Positions 6,666-14,914 are shown, counted from the first letter of the stretch. The stretch: 15,414 nt of DNA from an uncultured Rikenellaceae bacterium (GCA_947054185.1 CAMRVW010000036.1:1-15414); one strand, 5' to 3'. Notes: generated by a model from the letters alone, not told the origin. Translations and numbers: made by a program.

Positions 6666-9116
6666 TTACCGCTTCATTTGCGGTATGTCGGTGGAGGTCT
6701 CTTTTTCCCCGAGGAGGTGCTGACTGAAGTGGTCGGCCATCTTCCAGAAGAAATACTCTGTCATGTTGCCGAATCCGTGACGCTGACCCGGGAGCACGAG
6801 CATGTCGAACCGTTTGCCGTTCTTGATGAGGGCGTCTACCACGCGATATGTGTTGGAAGGGTGTACGTTGTCGTCTATGTCGCCGGTTATGAGCAAGAGG
6901 TGTCCTTTGAGGTTGCCTGCCAGCTCGGTGTTCTTGGCTATGTTGTAATTGAACGTGGTGTCGCCGCTTTCGCTCACCACCTCTTCGACGCCATGATGTT
7001 TTTCGCTCCACCAGCGGTTATAGATGTTGTTTTCGTGGTTGCCGGCACACGACACCGCCGCTTTGAAGAAGTCGGGATAGGTCAGTATGGCTGCCGTCGA
7101 CATGAATCCTCCTCCCGAGTGGCCGTGTATGCCCACGCGTGTGATGTCCATATAGGGGCGACGTGCGGCCAGCTGCTCGGCCACGTACTTCTTGTCGGCC
7201 AGGCCGTAATCGCGCAGGTTGCCGTAACTGTATGTGTGATACCACTTCGAGCGGTTGGGATGGCCGCCGCGGTTGCCCACGGTCACCACTATGAAGCCCA
7301 ACTGCGCCAGACGGTCAACACGGTCCATGCTCTTGCTGAACGAGTAATTGACAGCTTCGGTCTGGGGGCCGGGATATACATACTCTATTATGGGATAGAG
7401 CTTGGTGGAGTCGAAGTCGAACGGCTTGTAAATGACGCCGTAAAGGTCGGTTATGCCGTCGGCGGCTTTGGTCTTGAATATCTCGGGAAACTTATATCCG
7501 GCTTCGAAGAGCAGGTGCAGGTCGGTCTCCTCTAAGGGCATTATCTGCTTGCCTGCGGCGTCATAGAGGGCCGATACGGGGGCGGTGTCGACACGTGAGT
7601 AATTGTCTATGAAGTAACGGCAGTTGTCAGAGAGGTTGCCTGTGTGGTTGAAGCCGCTCTTGTCCAGTTGTTTGAGTCCTGTGCCGTCAAGGCCTATGCG
7701 ATAGAGGTGCATGTAATAGGGGTGCTCCGACGGCTCTTTGCCGCATGCCGTGAAAAAGAGGGTGCGTGATGTCTCGTCTATGCCTGTGATGCCCTCGCAG
7801 TGGAACGGTCCTTCTGTGAGGCGTCGTTTGAGAGTGCCGTCGGGAGCATATAGATAGAGGTGGCCCCATCCGTCGCGTTCGCTCCAGAGCACGAACTCGC
7901 CTGTTGACAGCAGTTTGGGTGCGCGTGTCTCAAGCGATTTATTGAGGCGCTCTTCCACCAGCGGCGTGGCTTTGAGCGAGTCGGCACCGACGTCGACACG
8001 GCATATGTCTATGCGTTTGAGGTCGCGCGAGGTGCGTGTCAGAAGGAAGTAATCGTTGCCACCGAGCCATACCGAAGGCAGCATGTCGGCGTCGACATAG
8101 TCAGATTTTTTAATGGGGCGTCGATGTATCGATACGGTCTGGTCTTTGAATGCGTAAGTGTCGATGTGACGGTGCGACCAGTCGGCGGTGTCGAATAGGA
8201 ATGCCGTGTATTGGGGTGCGTTGGGCTCGCCTGCCATGTGATATTTGTATGACTGGAGCGAGGGGCGCGGTTGTTCGGTGGCCTTGATAACCCACAGCGA
8301 CTCCACCTGTCTCTCGTCCGAGCGCAAGACGACGAAACGGCGGGAGTCGGGCGACCACGATATGTATGCCGGCATGCGCTGGTCGAGTTTCTCGTTGCGC
8401 TCTTTGTCGGTGAGGTTGTCGGTCGAGCCTCCCCAGGGATAAAACTCCTGGCCGTCGGTGGTTATGCGATGCTCGACAATGGTGGAGTCTTTGTCGTTGA
8501 CGATGGCTTTATCGAAGTCTTCGCGGCTCATCCAGTAAAGGTCGTAACGGCAGGCGAAGACTATCTTGCTGCCGTCGGGCGACACAGATGCCCAGTCGGG
8601 ATATTTGAGGCGGTTGGGCGAGGCGTCGAGCCTGGTGATGTCGCCCGATGAGAGGTCGCAACGGAAATAGACCACCTTGTTGCGTTTTGACGTGTTGCCC
8701 TGCTTGTCTTTGTAAGGCTCTTTGACCGAGGTGGTCACTTGAAAAGTGAAGGAGCGTTCGTCGGGCGAGAAGCGTATGGAGTCGAGCGGCAGGTGTTGTC
8801 CGTCGAACGGTTCGCCGGTAAGAAGCGTCACTTGCGAGGCCATGCGGTGACGGTCGAAGAGGGGACGGCGTGTACGTGCCGCAACGTCGACCAGATAGTG
8901 GAATGTGCCGTCGGGGGTGTCGTAACGATACCAAAACTTGTTGCCGCTCTTGAGATAGGTGGGCTGAACGGCTGTCGAGAAGACCATCTTGTTGACATTG
9001 GCGGCCGAGAAACGTTCGGCGGCGATGTAATCGGGCTTGGTGACGGGTGTGCGTTGGGCCGACAGGCCGAGGCTCCCCGAGACGAGCAGAAGGGTGAGGA
9101 TTAGTTTTTTCATCAT
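6666..9116 (-). CDS. Exported S9 family peptidase, DPP-IV-like
   Basis: Serine peptidase of the prolyl oligopeptidase family, predicted to trim peptides in the periplasm or at the cell surface; 816 aa. The N-terminus M-M-K-K-L-I-L-T-L-L-L-V-S-G-S-L-G-L-S-A-Q is a signal peptide. I start at ATG 9116 (9113 is equally possible) because the upstream in-frame extension would bury it. A long beta-propeller region (DPPIV_N type, with S-P-D-E-R, S-P-D-G-S and S-P-D-S-R blade motifs) precedes the alpha/beta hydrolase. The catalytic triad is visible: S667 in G-H-S-G-G-G-F, Asp in D-D-N-V-H-P (748-749), and H780 in R-H-G-F-G. I do not see the D-W-x-Y-E-E-E motif that anchors the substrate amine in classical DPP-IV, so the exact specificity (dipeptidyl, tripeptidyl or other) is open. 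It is downstream of, and probably partly cotranscribed with, the DUF4294 gene (117-bp gap). Confidence 0.93.
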   Translation of the reverse strand: MMKKLILTLLLVSGSLGLSAQRTPVTKPDYIAAERFSAANVNKMVFSTAVQPTYLKSGNKFWYRYDTPDGTFHYLVDVAARTRRPLFDRHRMASQVTLLTGEPFDGQHLPLDSIRFSPDERSFTFQVTTSVKEPYKDKQGNTSKRNKVVYFRCDLSSGDITRLDASPNRLKYPDWASVSPDGSKIVFACRYDLYWMSREDFDKAIVNDKDSTIVEHRITTDGQEFYPWGGSTDNLTDKERNEKLDQRMPAYISWSPDSRRFVVLRSDERQVESLWVIKATEQPRPSLQSYKYHMAGEPNAPQYTAFLFDTADWSHRHIDTYAFKDQTVSIHRRPIKKSDYVDADMLPSVWLGGNDYFLLTRTSRDLKRIDICRVDVGADSLKATPLVEERLNKSLETRAPKLLSTGEFVLWSERDGWGHLYLYAPDGTLKRRLTEGPFHCEGITGIDETSRTLFFTACGKEPSEHPYYMHLYRIGLDGTGLKQLDKSGFNHTGNLSDNCRYFIDNYSRVDTAPVSALYDAAGKQIMPLEETDLHLLFEAGYKFPEIFKTKAADGITDLYGVIYKPFDFDSTKLYPIIEYVYPGPQTEAVNYSFSKSMDRVDRLAQLGFIVVTVGNRGGHPNRSKWYHTYSYGNLRDYGLADKKYVAEQLAARRPYMDITRVGIHGHSGGGFMSTAAILTYPDFFKAAVSCAGNHENNIYNRWWSEKHHGVEEVVSESGDTTFNYNIAKNTELAGNLKGHLLLITGDIDDNVHPSNTYRVVDALIKNGKRFDMLVLPGQRHGFGNMTEYFFWKMADHFSQHLLGEKETSTDIPQMKR

Positions 9117-9139
9117 AACGTTTATAGTGTTTTTATCTG

Positions 9140-9190
9140 TTGCCTGTTGCAAGCGGCCTTGTGACCCTCGGTTTGCCTGTTGCAGGCGGC
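9140..9190. repeat. 18-bp direct repeat in the DUF4294/peptidase gap
   Basis: ttgcctgttgcaagcggc (9140-9157) and ttgcctgttgcaggcggc (9173-9190) differ at one base and are 33 bp apart. They lie upstream of the peptidase start on its coding strand. They could be a binding site or a chance duplication. No clear -7 box for the peptidase gene was found in this gap. Confidence 0.4.
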
Positions 9191-9233
9191 TGCGCTCTTT
9201 GGGCGGATATCGGCCGTGACGACACCGGGTTGT

Positions 9234-9824
9234 CTATAGCATGCCCAGCTCATACAATTCTATTATCTGTTCCAAGACGGCGTCATCGCCCCCTGGGTCA
9301 TACTCCGCCTTGAGGTTTCCTCCGAACATGCGGGCGATGCCCTGCCAGAAGAATGCCGAGAGGCGTCCTCGGAACTCTTGCACTATGTGGTACGAGCTGC
9401 GGCCCGTCTGGCGGTCTATCAGCTTTATGAGCACCATGCCCTGATACATCGACATTTTTTTGAGCACCGGGGTGTATTGTTCTTTAAGTTGTCGTTCCAA
9501 GCGGCGCACATACTCCTGTTGCTCTTTCCTGTCCAACGCGGGCAGGTCGGCCTCCATCTGCCGCAGCCTGTTTTGCGCGTCCATGGCCATGGGATATACC
9601 AACTTGACGGCGCGCACCAGCCGTTCATATTTGCGCGGGTTTACTCTCTTTATGCGCCGTTTCGAATATACCGGTATGGTGGCCAGCCTCATGGCGGGTA
9701 TGGTGTCGCCGTCTATGACCCTGTGGCCGTAAACGGGCGGTATCACAACCCTGCTTTGCCCCCGGCACTCGGCACACGAGGCTCCCAAGAGCAGCGCCAT
9801 CATGGCACAGAGGGTTTTGTTCAT
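9234..9824 (-). CDS. DUF4294 family protein, exported
   Basis: Protein of unknown function, 196 aa, of a family I associate with Bacteroidetes. After a signal peptide (M-N-K-T-L-C-A-M-M-A-L-L-L-G-A-S-C-A) come the family hallmarks: V-I-D-G-D-T-I-P, R-K-Y-E-R-L-V-R-A-V-K, Y-P-M-A, a charged helical centre (K-E-Q-Q-E-Y-V-R-R-L-E-R), P-V-L-K-K-M, G-M-V-L-I-K-L-I-D-R-Q-T-G-R-S-S-Y and L-K-A-E-Y-D-P-G-G-D-D. A Cys follows G-A-S near the cleavage region, but the lipobox is imperfect, so lipoprotein anchoring is uncertain. I chose ATG 9824 because it gives a proper signal peptide; the frame stays open to 9929 but that extension looks non-coding. The gene is divergent from the hydrogenase-like gene at 10027 and shares its intergenic region. 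Confidence 0.88.
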   Translation of the reverse strand: MNKTLCAMMALLLGASCAECRGQSRVVIPPVYGHRVIDGDTIPAMRLATIPVYSKRRIKRVNPRKYERLVRAVKLVYPMAMDAQNRLRQMEADLPALDRKEQQEYVRRLERQLKEQYTPVLKKMSMYQGMVLIKLIDRQTGRSSYHIVQEFRGRLSAFFWQGIARMFGGNLKAEYDPGGDDAVLEQIIELYELGML

Positions 9825-9976
9825 GTGCTCGAATGTGTCGCGCCCTTGCCCTGTCACGGCACGGGGTATTGCCGGGCGGTCATGTTTCTGCGCAACAGAC
9901 GACATTGTGAGGCAGGGCGTTGCGGCCATTGTATAAAATTTAAGTTAGTCGTATGCACATTGCATTCATCATAGTG

Positions 9977-10010
9977 CAAAATTAATATTATATTTGTGCA
10001 TTATTACAAA
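9977..10010 (-). promoter_or_regulatory. Promoter of the DUF4294 gene (and perhaps the peptidase)
   Basis: On the minus strand TTTG (10010-10007), a 22-nt spacer and TAATTTTG (9984-9977) match the Bacteroidetes -33/-7 boxes. Transcription would start near 9971, leaving a leader of about 150 nt before ATG 9824. The site interlocks with the plus-strand -7 box at 9989-9996. Confidence 0.5.
9989..9996 (+). promoter_or_regulatory. Promoter -7 box of the PAS hydrogenase/phosphatase pair
   Basis: TATATTTG is an exact match to TAnnTTTG and lies 30 bp before ATG 10027. No good -33 box sits at the usual distance; ATTG at 9959-9962 is 26 nt away. The poor -33 box may point to an activator. Confidence 0.5.
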
Positions 10011-10026
10011 TAAGGGTCGTTTTTTT

Positions 10027-11730
10027 ATGAATCGTAATAAACTCTCGTTGCAGGTTAACGCAAACGGGGTGCTCAATCCCGGCCGTTTTATAGGCAGTTG
10101 CCCCGTCAAATCGGTACGCTCTGGTGGCGGAGGGGTCTCTATTGCAGAAGACCGTTGTGTCGATTGCGGATATTGTTACAGGGCATGTCCGGATCAGATA
10201 ATGCCTGCGGACGACGCCCTCTCTGCGGTGGAGCGGTTGCTCGGCGACGGCCGTAAGACGGTGGTGTCGTTGTCGCCCGAGTGGGCGGCCCTCTATCGCG
10301 ACATAGAGCCGTATCGCATGATAGAGGCTCTCAAGTTGTTGGGGTTCACCTATGTGAGCGAGATGTCGCTCGGGGCGCAATATATGTCGGCGGCATACCG
10401 GGAGGCGGTGCGTGGCGAGGGGCGTTTGTTTGTGTCGTCGTTCTGTCCGTCGGTCAACAATCTGATAAGCAAGTATTTTCCTGCCTATGTCGACAATCTT
10501 ATAGCCACAGCTCCTCCGGCCGTTCTGCATGCCCGTATGCTTAAACGCATATACGGCCATGACACGGCGGTGGTCGTCATAGGGTCGTGCCTTTCCATGA
10601 AGGGGGCGGCCGCATGCGAAGAGTCCATAGATGCGGTGATCACATTCGACGAGCTTGACGGCTGGCTGTCGTCTCAGAAGATATCCTTCGACATGTTGCC
10701 CGGCAATGAGAGCTATCGTTTCGAGCCGTTCGACGCCTCGTCGGGTTATGACTATGTGTTGCCGGGACGTTATGGCGACATGTTCGACGGGCGGTTTTGC
10801 AGTATACTCGGCATGGAGTGTTTTTCGGTGACGGGTATGGATATGATAATGGAGAGGCTCTCGTCCATAGAACGGTTGCCGTCGGTGCCGGTATATCTCG
10901 AGTTGTACGGCTGTCGGGGCGGATGTCTCTATGGCGCGGGCAGTCTCGGCAGACGAGGGTCGTTAGAGGCCGAGATGGCTCTGAGGCGTTACGCCGGCGA
11001 GTGTGCGGGCCGTCGTCTTCCCGAGCTTCCCCTTATCGTCACCTCGGCAGAGCACAGGGCCGAGCCGGTGGAGCGTCATGTGAGCGAGGGCAGGGCCGAC
11101 GAGGTGCTCGCGACGTTGGGCATGACGGCCTATGACGACACCATAGACTGCGGCGGATGCGGTTATGGCACATGCGGCGATTTTGCGCGTGCGGTGGTGG
11201 CGGGCGACATATCGTCAGACATGTGTGTGTGGCACATGGGCAGAACGGCCGAGCGTAACTTCTCAAAGTTGGCGGCCAATGTGCCGGCGGGGGTCTTCGT
11301 GGTCGACAGGGCCTTGAAGATAGTTGAGGCCAACGACCGTTTCGTCGCCATGATGGGAGGTGTGGCTCACATGGTGTGTCGGTCGGCAGACGATGTGTTG
11401 GGGGTCGACTTGGGACGGGTGTTGCCGTTTGCCGGGGTGGTGTCAGACATGTTGCTGAGCGGTGCCGAGAGGGTTGAGCGCGACATTCAGGTAAGGGAGC
11501 GCATATTCTCGCTCACACTGTTCCGCATGGAGGGCATGGTGTGCGGAATTGTGCGTGACCTGTTGCAGGCAAGGGTGGTGGGCGACGAGATTGTTGCGCG
11601 CACACGGGCCGTGATAGACGACAACCTGGAGATGGTGCATAAGATTGCATGTCTGCTTGGCGAGACGGCATCGCGCACAGAGGCGGTGCTCAACTCCATA
11701 GTCGAGACGCAGAGGTCGGGGCAGGAGTGA
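10027..11730 (+). CDS. Sensory-type [FeFe]-hydrogenase homologue with PAS domain
   Basis: Protein of 567 aa combining four modules: a single 4Fe-4S ferredoxin motif (C44, C47, C50, C54), an H-cluster domain, a 4Fe-4S domain of the PF04060 type (C375, C378, C383, C400), and a PAS domain (about 413-505) with a helical tail. The four cysteines that hold the H-cluster are present: C140 (S-S-F-C-P), C188 (G-S-C-L-S-M-K), C296 and C300 (Y-G-C-R-G-G-C). In catalytic enzymes the first motif is T-S-C-C-P; here the proton-relay Cys is F139, which predicts little or no turnover. There is no signal peptide. I start at ATG 10027; an in-frame TTG at 9994 lies inside the -7 box. Domain order and the phosphatase gene 28 bp downstream match the PAS-containing (group C-like) hydrogenases thought to sense H2 or redox state. 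The signalling role is inferred. Confidence 0.88.
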   Translation: MNRNKLSLQVNANGVLNPGRFIGSCPVKSVRSGGGGVSIAEDRCVDCGYCYRACPDQIMPADDALSAVERLLGDGRKTVVSLSPEWAALYRDIEPYRMIEALKLLGFTYVSEMSLGAQYMSAAYREAVRGEGRLFVSSFCPSVNNLISKYFPAYVDNLIATAPPAVLHARMLKRIYGHDTAVVVIGSCLSMKGAAACEESIDAVITFDELDGWLSSQKISFDMLPGNESYRFEPFDASSGYDYVLPGRYGDMFDGRFCSILGMECFSVTGMDMIMERLSSIERLPSVPVYLELYGCRGGCLYGAGSLGRRGSLEAEMALRRYAGECAGRRLPELPLIVTSAEHRAEPVERHVSEGRADEVLATLGMTAYDDTIDCGGCGYGTCGDFARAVVAGDISSDMCVWHMGRTAERNFSKLAANVPAGVFVVDRALKIVEANDRFVAMMGGVAHMVCRSADDVLGVDLGRVLPFAGVVSDMLLSGAERVERDIQVRERIFSLTLFRMEGMVCGIVRDLLQARVVGDEIVARTRAVIDDNLEMVHKIACLLGETASRTEAVLNSIVETQRSGQE

Positions 11731-11758
11731 TGTAATGTATTGAAAAAGATGTGTTCGC

Positions 11759-12949
11759 ATGAGTGATAGTGGCGATTTTTTCGTGGAGGTCGATTGCAGC
11801 CGGCTCTCTCGGAGCGGTCAGAGGGTGTCGGGCGACGTGTGTCTGCACCACAAGACCGACAAGCGCATAATAACGGTTATGAGCAACGGTTCCGACAGCG
11901 GCATAAAGGCCAATGCGGTGGCGTCGGTGATTGCATCCATGATCATAGGTTATGCCCGCATGGACGAGGATATGTTGCGGGCGGTGCAGACGGCGGTGGG
12001 CACCTTTGCGCGCGGCGGCCGCAACGACGATATGCGATGGGCGGCTTTCACCATAATAGATGTCACCACCTATGACGGCAGGGTGCGCATAGCCGAGTTC
12101 GGCACCCCCGGCACCGTTGTGATGCGTGGCGGAAGTGTCGTCGATCTGCCGCGCCGGCGTGAGGCCGTAAGGTGTGCCGACGGCAGCAAGATAGAGCTTT
12201 TGACGGCCGAGTTCACGGCTCGGGTGGAAGATCGCATAACGGCATATACCGACGGGGTGGTGCGTTCGGGCTCCAACACACGGCGTATGCCCGGCGGATG
12301 GGGTGCCGACGGGGTGGTCGACTTTCTTATACGGAGCGTGAGAGACGACAGCGCCGTGTCGGCCGCTCATCTGGCCCGCAGCGTGACCGAGTGCGCCAGG
12401 ACCAACGACCTGTTCGAGGCCAAGAACGACATGAGCTGTTGCGTGGTATATTTCAGACGTCCGCGCAAGGTGCTGGTGGTGACAGGCCCTGCCTTTGACG
12501 GCGACAAAGATGGCGCGCTGGCCGAGATGGTGCGCTCGTTTGAGGGTAATGTCATAGTAAGCGGAGGCACCACGGCACGCATATTGTCGCGCGAGTTGGG
12601 GCGCGAGTTGTCGGTGGTGATGAGGCGTGACGCATCGGGTCTTCCGCCCGAGTCGGTGATGGAGGGGTGTGCACTCGTTACCGAGGGTGTGCTCACGCTA
12701 AGGCGCGTGAAGGGGTTGCTCGAGACGATGGAGAGCTCGCACTCCGACGGCAAGGGGTTGGATGCCCGATATGCGAGGCTGCTGTTGGAGGGCGACGAGA
12801 TAGACTTTGTGGTGGGTACACGCGTAAACAGTGTGCATCACGACCCTAAGTTGCCTGTGGAGATAGAGTTGAGGCGCTCGGTGATAAGAGATATCGCCAG
12901 GGTGTTGGAAAACAAGTTCATGAAGAGGGTGCGGGTGACTTATGTATAA
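11759..12949 (+). CDS. SpoIIE/PP2C-type phosphatase homologue paired with the sensory hydrogenase
   Basis: Protein of 396 aa with an N-terminal SpoIIE-like PP2C domain (about 1-240) and a conserved C-terminal region (about 244-396, with V-S-G-G-T-T-A and L-V-T-E-G-V-L-T-L). PP2C landmarks are V-S-G-D (D26), M-S-N-G-S-D-S-G (43-48), Y-T-D-G-V (D165) and N-D-M-S (D224). The second landmark is normally S-D-G-x-G-S-G, with Asp binding the metal; here it is N43. Three of the four acidic positions remain, so activity may be reduced or lost. Such proteins usually act on Ser/Thr-phosphorylated regulators, often in partner-switching cascades. No RsbW-type kinase or anti-anti-sigma factor lies in the window, so the target is unknown. 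It follows the PAS hydrogenase gene by 28 bp and is almost surely cotranscribed with it. Confidence 0.85.
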   Translation: MSDSGDFFVEVDCSRLSRSGQRVSGDVCLHHKTDKRIITVMSNGSDSGIKANAVASVIASMIIGYARMDEDMLRAVQTAVGTFARGGRNDDMRWAAFTIIDVTTYDGRVRIAEFGTPGTVVMRGGSVVDLPRRREAVRCADGSKIELLTAEFTARVEDRITAYTDGVVRSGSNTRRMPGGWGADGVVDFLIRSVRDDSAVSAAHLARSVTECARTNDLFEAKNDMSCCVVYFRRPRKVLVVTGPAFDGDKDGALAEMVRSFEGNVIVSGGTTARILSRELGRELSVVMRRDASGLPPESVMEGCALVTEGVLTLRRVKGLLETMESSHSDGKGLDARYARLLLEGDEIDFVVGTRVNSVHHDPKLPVEIELRRSVIRDIARVLENKFMKRVRVTYV

Positions 12950-13061
12950 AGGTGACCGGTCGGAGCTGCTTGCGTGAAGCCCGAGGGTCGGTGCTCTGTT
13001 CCTGTTTTGGCCCGCTTGTCAATGCAAAAGAGAATAATATGATGAAAAATATGCACGATAG

Positions 13062-13095
13062 ATTGCAATTTATATTAAAAAATGGTGTATATTTG
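13062..13095 (+). promoter_or_regulatory. Promoter of the [2Fe-2S]/hydrogenase operon
   Basis: ATTG (13062-13065), a 22-nt spacer and TATATTTG (13088-13095) match the Bacteroidetes -33/-7 boxes inside an AT-rich stretch. It lies about 125 bp before ATG 13221, giving a long leader. The operon therefore has its own promoter apart from the phosphatase gene. The rest of 12950-13061 holds nothing I recognise. Confidence 0.55.
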
Positions 13096-13133
13096 TAAAA
13101 TTATATAGTGCCGTTTTTCGGGAAATGTCTGAT

Positions 13134-13175
13134 GTGCGCGGCTTGTAATGTTTTGATTGAGCCGCTGTTGCGCGT
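13134..13175 (+). other. Hairpin in the leader of the hydrogenase operon
   Basis: gcggct (13138-13143) pairs with agccgc (13160-13165), with gcgc-rich flanks able to extend the stem. The loop is 16 nt and there is no T tract. It lies in the predicted 5' untranslated region, 55 bp before the first gene, so it is more likely a leader structure than a terminator. Any regulatory role is unproven. Confidence 0.3.
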
Positions 13176-13220
13176 GAGACTGAAAAGTTACCATTTACAC
13201 ATTAAACAAGTGTGACGATT

Positions 13221-13478
13221 ATGGAGAATAATAAGTTGGTCGTGAAAATTTGTACCGGGACATTGTGTTATGTCATGGGTGGGGCCGAGTTGCAAGTGAT
13301 AGACGAATATTTGCCCGAGGATATTCTTGACAAGTTGGATATCAAAGGTGCGCCGTGTCTCGACCATTGCAACAATTGCGACGGCCCCAAGGCTCCTTTT
13401 GTGGAGGTGGGCGACAAGGTCATATCTGAGGCAACGGTGACAAAAGTTGTGCAAGCGATAAAGGAGGCTCTTAAATAA
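13221..13478 (+). CDS. Thioredoxin-like [2Fe-2S] ferredoxin (NuoE/HydC-like small subunit)
   Basis: Small electron-transfer protein of 85 aa. It has the four-Cys pattern of the thioredoxin-fold [2Fe-2S] family: C11-x4-C16 (C-T-G-T-L-C), then C46-x3-C50 (P-C-L-D-H-C), with an extra C53 in C-N-N-C. It equals only the C-terminal [2Fe-2S] domain of NuoE (about 160 aa in full-length proteins). I use ATG 13221; an in-frame GTG lies at 13212. It lies 11 bp before the hydrogenase gene, so it is a likely electron donor or acceptor subunit of that enzyme. No NuoF-like flavoprotein is present next to it, so how it would connect to NAD(H) is not visible. Confidence 0.9.
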   Translation: MENNKLVVKICTGTLCYVMGGAELQVIDEYLPEDILDKLDIKGAPCLDHCNNCDGPKAPFVEVGDKVISEATVTKVVQAIKEALK

Positions 13479-13489
13479 GAGGTGTTTTT

Positions 13490-14914
13490 ATGGCAGTCAC
13501 TAATAAGGCGATGATTATCAGGCGCGAGCTGTTTTCGCGCATAACCAAGCTTTTGATGGAGGGGCGTCTGGTCGAGCAGATAGATCGCATGCCCATAGAG
13601 TTGAGGCCCAAGAACGGCGAGTTGTCGAGGTGTTGTGTCTATAAAGACCGTGCCATGCTCAAATACAAGATAATGGCGCTGTTGGGTTTCAGTACACGCG
13701 AAGACGACGAGGAGATAACGCCGCTCTCCACCTTTGCTGCCAGAGCTTTGGAGCGTGACGCCATATCAGACGTCCCCCTCACTGTTGTGGACGAGGCTTG
13801 CAGCGCTTGCGTGAGGGCCAATTATGTGGTCACCAACATGTGTCGCGGGTGCGTGGCCCGTCCCTGCATAGTCAACTGTCCCAAGCATGCGATACGTTTT
13901 GAGAACGGCAAGGCCGAGATTGACAGCAAGCAGTGTGTCAATTGCGGCTTGTGCATGAAGAACTGCCCGTTTCATGCCATCGTATATACCCCCGTGCCGT
14001 GCGAGGAGTCGTGTCCTGTGGGGGCCATAAGCAAAGACGATGATGGCATTGAGCATATAGACGACACCAAGTGCATATATTGCGGGCGTTGCATCATGGC
14101 ATGTCCCTTCGGTGCCGTCATGGAGAAATTGCACCTCGTGGAGGTGGTCAAGGCCATAAAGGACGAGAGCCGCAAGGTGGTGGCCATGATTGCACCGGCC
14201 ATAGCAGGTCAGTTTAAGGCCCCGTTGGGTTCTATCATAACAGCCATACGTAAGCTCGGCTTCGATGATGTCATTGAGGTGGCGGCAGGTGCCGACGTGA
14301 CGACGGCCAACGAAGCGGCCGAGTTTGTCGAGAAAATGAGGGAGGGGCAGGCTTTCATGACCACCTCTTGTTGTCCCTCTTACACCGAGGCCGCGCGCAA
14401 GCATATTCCCGAGGTGATGCCTTATGTGTCGCACACCCGCACACCCCTTTATTACACCGCGCAGATTGCCCGAGAGCGTTATCCCGATGCCGCCCTTGTT
14501 TTTATAGGTCCTTGTCTTGCAAAGCGTTACGAGGTTTATAAAGATCCGAATGCCGATTATATGGTGTCGTTCGAAGAGCTGGGCGCCATGTTTGTCGCCA
14601 TGAATATAAACGTCACCGAGAGCACTCAGGAGGCGTTGGACGGTTCGATAGACGGCTCCAGCCGTGGTTATGCCGTGGCGGGAGGTGTGCTCGCGGCAGT
14701 GCGCAAGAAGTTGGGCGATAAGGTCGACATAAAGCCTCATTACATAAGCTGTCTCGACAAAACATCCATAAAAGAGCTTAAAGCGTTCGCCCTCAAGCCG
14801 ACAGCCAACATGGTGGAGGTGATGGCTTGCGAGAGCGGATGTGTCAACGGCTGCAACGTGGTGGCCAACAACAAAGTGGCCGCACGTCAGGTAAGAGAGC
14901 TGGCCGAGAAATAG
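13490..14914 (+). CDS. [FeFe] hydrogenase, catalytic subunit (group B-like)
   Basis: Cytoplasmic hydrogenase of 474 aa that would make or use H2 with ferredoxin-type electrons. Three ferredoxin-like cluster motifs come first: C118-x2-C121-x4-C126-x3-C130-P, then C149/C152/C155/C159, then C195/C198/C201/C205. Extra Cys lie at 104, 107, 171 and 175. The H-cluster domain has all three signatures: T-S-C-C-P (C294 proton relay, C295 ligand), G-P-C-L-A-K-R-Y-E (C342), and E-V-M-A-C-E-S-G-C (C447, C451). The G-P-C form in place of M-P-C and the N-terminal cluster arrangement suggest the group B enzymes common in gut Bacteroidales; I am fairly but not fully sure of the group. AGAGG sits about 8 bp before ATG 13490, one of the few Shine-Dalgarno-like sites here. 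Maturases (HydE, HydF, HydG) are not in the window. Confidence 0.93.
   Translation: MAVTNKAMIIRRELFSRITKLLMEGRLVEQIDRMPIELRPKNGELSRCCVYKDRAMLKYKIMALLGFSTREDDEEITPLSTFAARALERDAISDVPLTVVDEACSACVRANYVVTNMCRGCVARPCIVNCPKHAIRFENGKAEIDSKQCVNCGLCMKNCPFHAIVYTPVPCEESCPVGAISKDDDGIEHIDDTKCIYCGRCIMACPFGAVMEKLHLVEVVKAIKDESRKVVAMIAPAIAGQFKAPLGSIITAIRKLGFDDVIEVAAGADVTTANEAAEFVEKMREGQAFMTTSCCPSYTEAARKHIPEVMPYVSHTRTPLYYTAQIARERYPDAALVFIGPCLAKRYEVYKDPNADYMVSFEELGAMFVAMNINVTESTQEALDGSIDGSSRGYAVAGGVLAAVRKKLGDKVDIKPHYISCLDKTSIKELKAFALKPTANMVEVMACESGCVNGCNVVANNKVAARQVRELAEK

Noticed and set aside
9825..9929. N-terminal extension of the DUF4294 protein to 9929
   Set aside because: It would place the signal peptide inside the protein; the extension has no conserved character.
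12957..12970. Shared word tcggagctgct at 12960 and at the window start (1-11)
   Set aside because: Only 11 nt, with unrelated flanks and no structure; a chance match is likely.
13766..14740. 324-codon open frame on the minus strand inside the [FeFe] hydrogenase gene
   Set aside because: The plus-strand protein has all cluster and H-cluster motifs here; the antisense frame is His/Gly-rich with no recognisable domain.
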